Assembly (NCBI GenBank): GCA_043815125.1
Contig: JBDRJH010000424.1
Location: 1 to 7,893, forward strand
Origin: JAUWBF01 sp043815125
GTDB lineage: Bacteria > Verrucomicrobiota > Verrucomicrobiia > Opitutales > Opitutaceae
Direction: 5' to 3'
Length of the DNA: 7,893 bases
Part shown: positions 6,466-7,893 of the stretch, piece after piece
Position numbering within the stretch: position 1 is the stretch's first letter
Layout: the number at the start of each line of letters is the position of its first letter
The notes under the pieces: generated by a model
Told to the model about the DNA's origin: nothing
Databases searched by the model: none
What the model saw: the letters and a program-made list of their open reading frames with translations, nothing else
Made by a program: the position numbers and the translations under genes

Positions 6466-6738
6466 TTAAGTCCCCCCGAGCCCCGCGATGCGCGTGATCA
6501 TCTCCACCGCGAACTCCGTGAGCGACCGCAGCAACCACGGCCCCGCGAGCATCAACAACCCGGCCGCCGCCACGATCTTCGGCGCGAAGGTCAACGTCTG
6601 CTCCTGGATGCTCGTCACCGACTGGATCAGGCTCGTGATCAGGCCCACCACCAGCGTGATGGCCAGAAACGGCGACACCATGTAGAGGGCGAACATCACC
6701 ACCTGCTTGAAGATATCGATCGCGATCTCGGGGTTCAT
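6466..6738 (-). CDS. fliQ: Flagellar export gate protein FliQ
   Basis: FliQ is a small two-helix inner-membrane protein. Four copies wrap around FliP and FliR in the export gate. The 90 residues are the normal family length. There are two membrane helices at about 13-40 and 52-75. The conserved loop between them, SIQEQTLTFAPK (43-54), is diagnostic for the FliQ/SpaQ family. The start at 6738 (MNPEIAIDIFKQ) is typical. It follows the fliP stop by 24 bases and ends 3 bases before fliR. No clear ribosome site is visible, so translation may rely partly on coupling with fliP. Confidence 0.95.
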   Translation of the reverse strand: MNPEIAIDIFKQVVMFALYMVSPFLAITLVVGLITSLIQSVTSIQEQTLTFAPKIVAAAGLLMLAGPWLLRSLTEFAVEMITRIAGLGGT

Positions 6739-6762
6739 GACGGGAAACGGCGCGCCCCGGCG

Positions 6763-7620
6763 CTACAGTTGAAAACTCTCCACCAGGCTCTTCACCACCA
6801 GGTGCCAGCCGTCCACCAGCACGAACAGCAGCAGTTTGAACGGCAGCGACACGATCGACGGCGGCATCATCATCATGCCGAGCGACATCAACACCGAGGA
6901 CACCAGAAAATCGATCACCAGGAACGGCAGGAACAACAGGAACCCCATCTGAAACGCCGTCTGCAACTCGCTCACCACGAAGGCCGGCACCACCACCCGC
7001 AACGGCAGGTCCGCGATGCGCGTCGGCGGAAAGCCGCCCAGCTCCAGGAAAAACTCCAGGTCGCGCGTGCGCGTCTGCTTCAACATGAACTCCTTCACCG
7101 GGACCGTCGCACGGTCGAGCGCCTCGCCCGACGTGATCTGCTTCTGCAAATACGGCTGCACCGCCTCCGAGTTCACCCGGTTGAAGACCGGCCCCATCAG
7201 GAAAAACGTCAAAAACAACGACAGCCCCACGATGATCTGGTTGGACGGCGCCGAGGGCACGCCGATCGCCGTGCGCACGAAGCCCAGCACGATCACGATG
7301 CGCGTGAAACTCGTCATCATGATCACCAGCGACGGCGCCACCGTGAGCAACGTCATCACCACCACCAGCTGGATGCCCACGCTCACGTCGCCCGCCTCGC
7401 CCGAGCCCTCCAGCCCGATGTTGAGCCGCAGCGGCGTCGACGCCGCCGGGACCGCGGTCGGCGTGTCCGCGCCCGTCTCGCCGGCGGCGGGCGCCGGCAG
7501 GTCAAAGGTGACGCCCGCCGTGTCGGCGCCGGCCGTCTGCGCGGACAACCCCGCCGCGCCGGCCAGCAGCCACAACGGCAGCAGGCACCACGCCGTTAAA
7601 AATCGGGTCATCGTCGTCAT
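6763..7620 (-). CDS. fliP: Flagellar export gate protein FliP
   Basis: FliP forms the five-subunit core of the export channel in the inner membrane. The 285-residue product begins with a likely signal peptide (about 1-27, ending GLSA before Gln28), which is normal for FliP. An Ala/Pro-rich stretch to about residue 78 follows; it is longer than in enteric FliP. The core carries SFTRIVIVLGFVR (104-116), the periplasmic segment 145-205, and PFLVIDFLVSSVLMSLGMMMMPP (232-254). The GMMMMPP stretch corresponds to the methionine loop that closes the channel. LPFKLLLFVLVDGW (259-272) ends the family core. ATG 7620 overlaps the fliO stop codon (ATGA), which points to translational coupling. A second in-frame ATG at 7611 would remove three residues. 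Confidence 0.97.
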   Translation of the reverse strand: MTTMTRFLTAWCLLPLWLLAGAAGLSAQTAGADTAGVTFDLPAPAAGETGADTPTAVPAASTPLRLNIGLEGSGEAGDVSVGIQLVVVMTLLTVAPSLVIMMTSFTRIVIVLGFVRTAIGVPSAPSNQIIVGLSLFLTFFLMGPVFNRVNSEAVQPYLQKQITSGEALDRATVPVKEFMLKQTRTRDLEFFLELGGFPPTRIADLPLRVVVPAFVVSELQTAFQMGFLLFLPFLVIDFLVSSVLMSLGMMMMPPSIVSLPFKLLLFVLVDGWHLVVKSLVESFQL

Positions 7621-7893
7621 GACGCGTCGGGCGACCGCTCCCCGCCGGTGTCGATGGTCGCGCCGTCGTCCGCATCCACCGCGTCGTCGAGCGGACTGAG
7701 CAATTGTATCCGTCCAGCGGTGACGCCGAGCAGCAGGCGTCGCCCCTCGCAGCGCGCGACGACCAGATACTGGCGTCCACCGACCGAGCGGGTTTCCTCG
7801 ATGTCGATCAACCTTCGGCCGGTCGCCAACCGGCGCAGCGGCGCACCGCGGCGCTTGAGCAACAACCAGCCGCCGCCCGCGGCCAGCAGCAGC
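7617..7893 (-). CDS. fliO: Flagellar assembly protein FliO, partial (5' end beyond the window)
   Basis: The frame is open to the right edge of the window, so the N-terminus is missing; 91 codons plus the stop are visible. It begins LLLAAGGGWLLLKRR, the end of a membrane helix followed by positive charges. A small cytoplasmic domain with IDIEETRSVGGRQYLVVARCEGRRLLLGVTAGRIQLLSPL follows. That pattern (helix, RxLGGRxxLxVV, GRxLLLGVT, ITLL-like end) is the FliO family. FliO helps FliP assemble into its ring and is not part of the finished channel. The position just before fliP, with a 4-base stop/start overlap, supports the call. The last 20 residues are acidic and poorly conserved. An in-frame TTG at 7865 is unlikely to be the real start because it would remove the membrane helix. 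Confidence 0.88.
   Translation of the reverse strand, partial: LLLAAGGGWLLLKRRGAPLRRLATGRRLIDIEETRSVGGRQYLVVARCEGRRLLLGVTAGRIQLLSPLDDAVDADDGATIDTGGERSPDAS

Noticed and set aside
5554..7599. A 681-codon open frame on the plus strand opposite fliR, fliQ and fliP
   Set aside because: Its product is a low-complexity Arg/His/Gln/Pro-rich string, as expected from the antisense of GC-rich codons. The minus-strand genes there are unmistakable.
1..7893. CRISPR array, insertion sequence, prophage, toxin-antitoxin or defence genes
   Set aside because: I found no regularly spaced repeats, transposase, integrase or defence gene, and all long stretches are accounted for by the listed genes.

Overview
The window is GC-rich bacterial DNA that carries most of a flagellar type III export apparatus operon on the minus strand, followed by two unrelated chromosomal genes. 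The organism is probably a flagellated, high-GC verrucomicrobium of the Opitutaceae type. I infer this from the base composition, from the plus-strand gene's family (which I recall mainly from Verrucomicrobia and Actinobacteria), and from the REP-like and post-stop repeats. No marker gene is present to prove it.

Reading the minus strand from right to left, the operon runs fliO (cut by the window edge), fliP, fliQ, fliR, flhB, flhA. FliO assists assembly of FliP. FliP, FliQ and FliR form the export gate in the inner membrane. FlhB is the substrate-specificity switch, with its NPTH autocleavage motif intact. FlhA is the large gate protein with a cytoplasmic docking domain. All look full length and undamaged apart from the edge-cut fliO. 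fliO/fliP overlap by 4 bp, fliP/fliQ are 24 bp apart and fliQ/fliR 3 bp apart. A 149-bp gap separates fliR from flhB, and 56 bp separate flhB from flhA.

Downstream of flhA comes a strong 16-bp-stem hairpin, then a PHP-type histidinol-phosphatase gene (hisK type) on the same strand. A convergent plus-strand gene at 83-1060 belongs to a conserved family often labelled '3-methyladenine DNA glycosylase', but its function cannot be read from the sequence. The convergent gap 1061-1203 holds two inverted copies of an A-rich repeat, one just after each stop codon, with a palindrome between them. Two REP-like palindromes lie around the start of the plus-strand gene.

I see no mobile element, CRISPR array, tRNA or rRNA, and no convincing new biological system. 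The most unusual signal is compositional. The plus strand is G-rich from about 300 to about 5100 and C-rich from about 5200 to the right end. The switch falls inside flhB and is independent of gene orientation. This may mark a replication-terminus-type strand switch or an old rearrangement junction.
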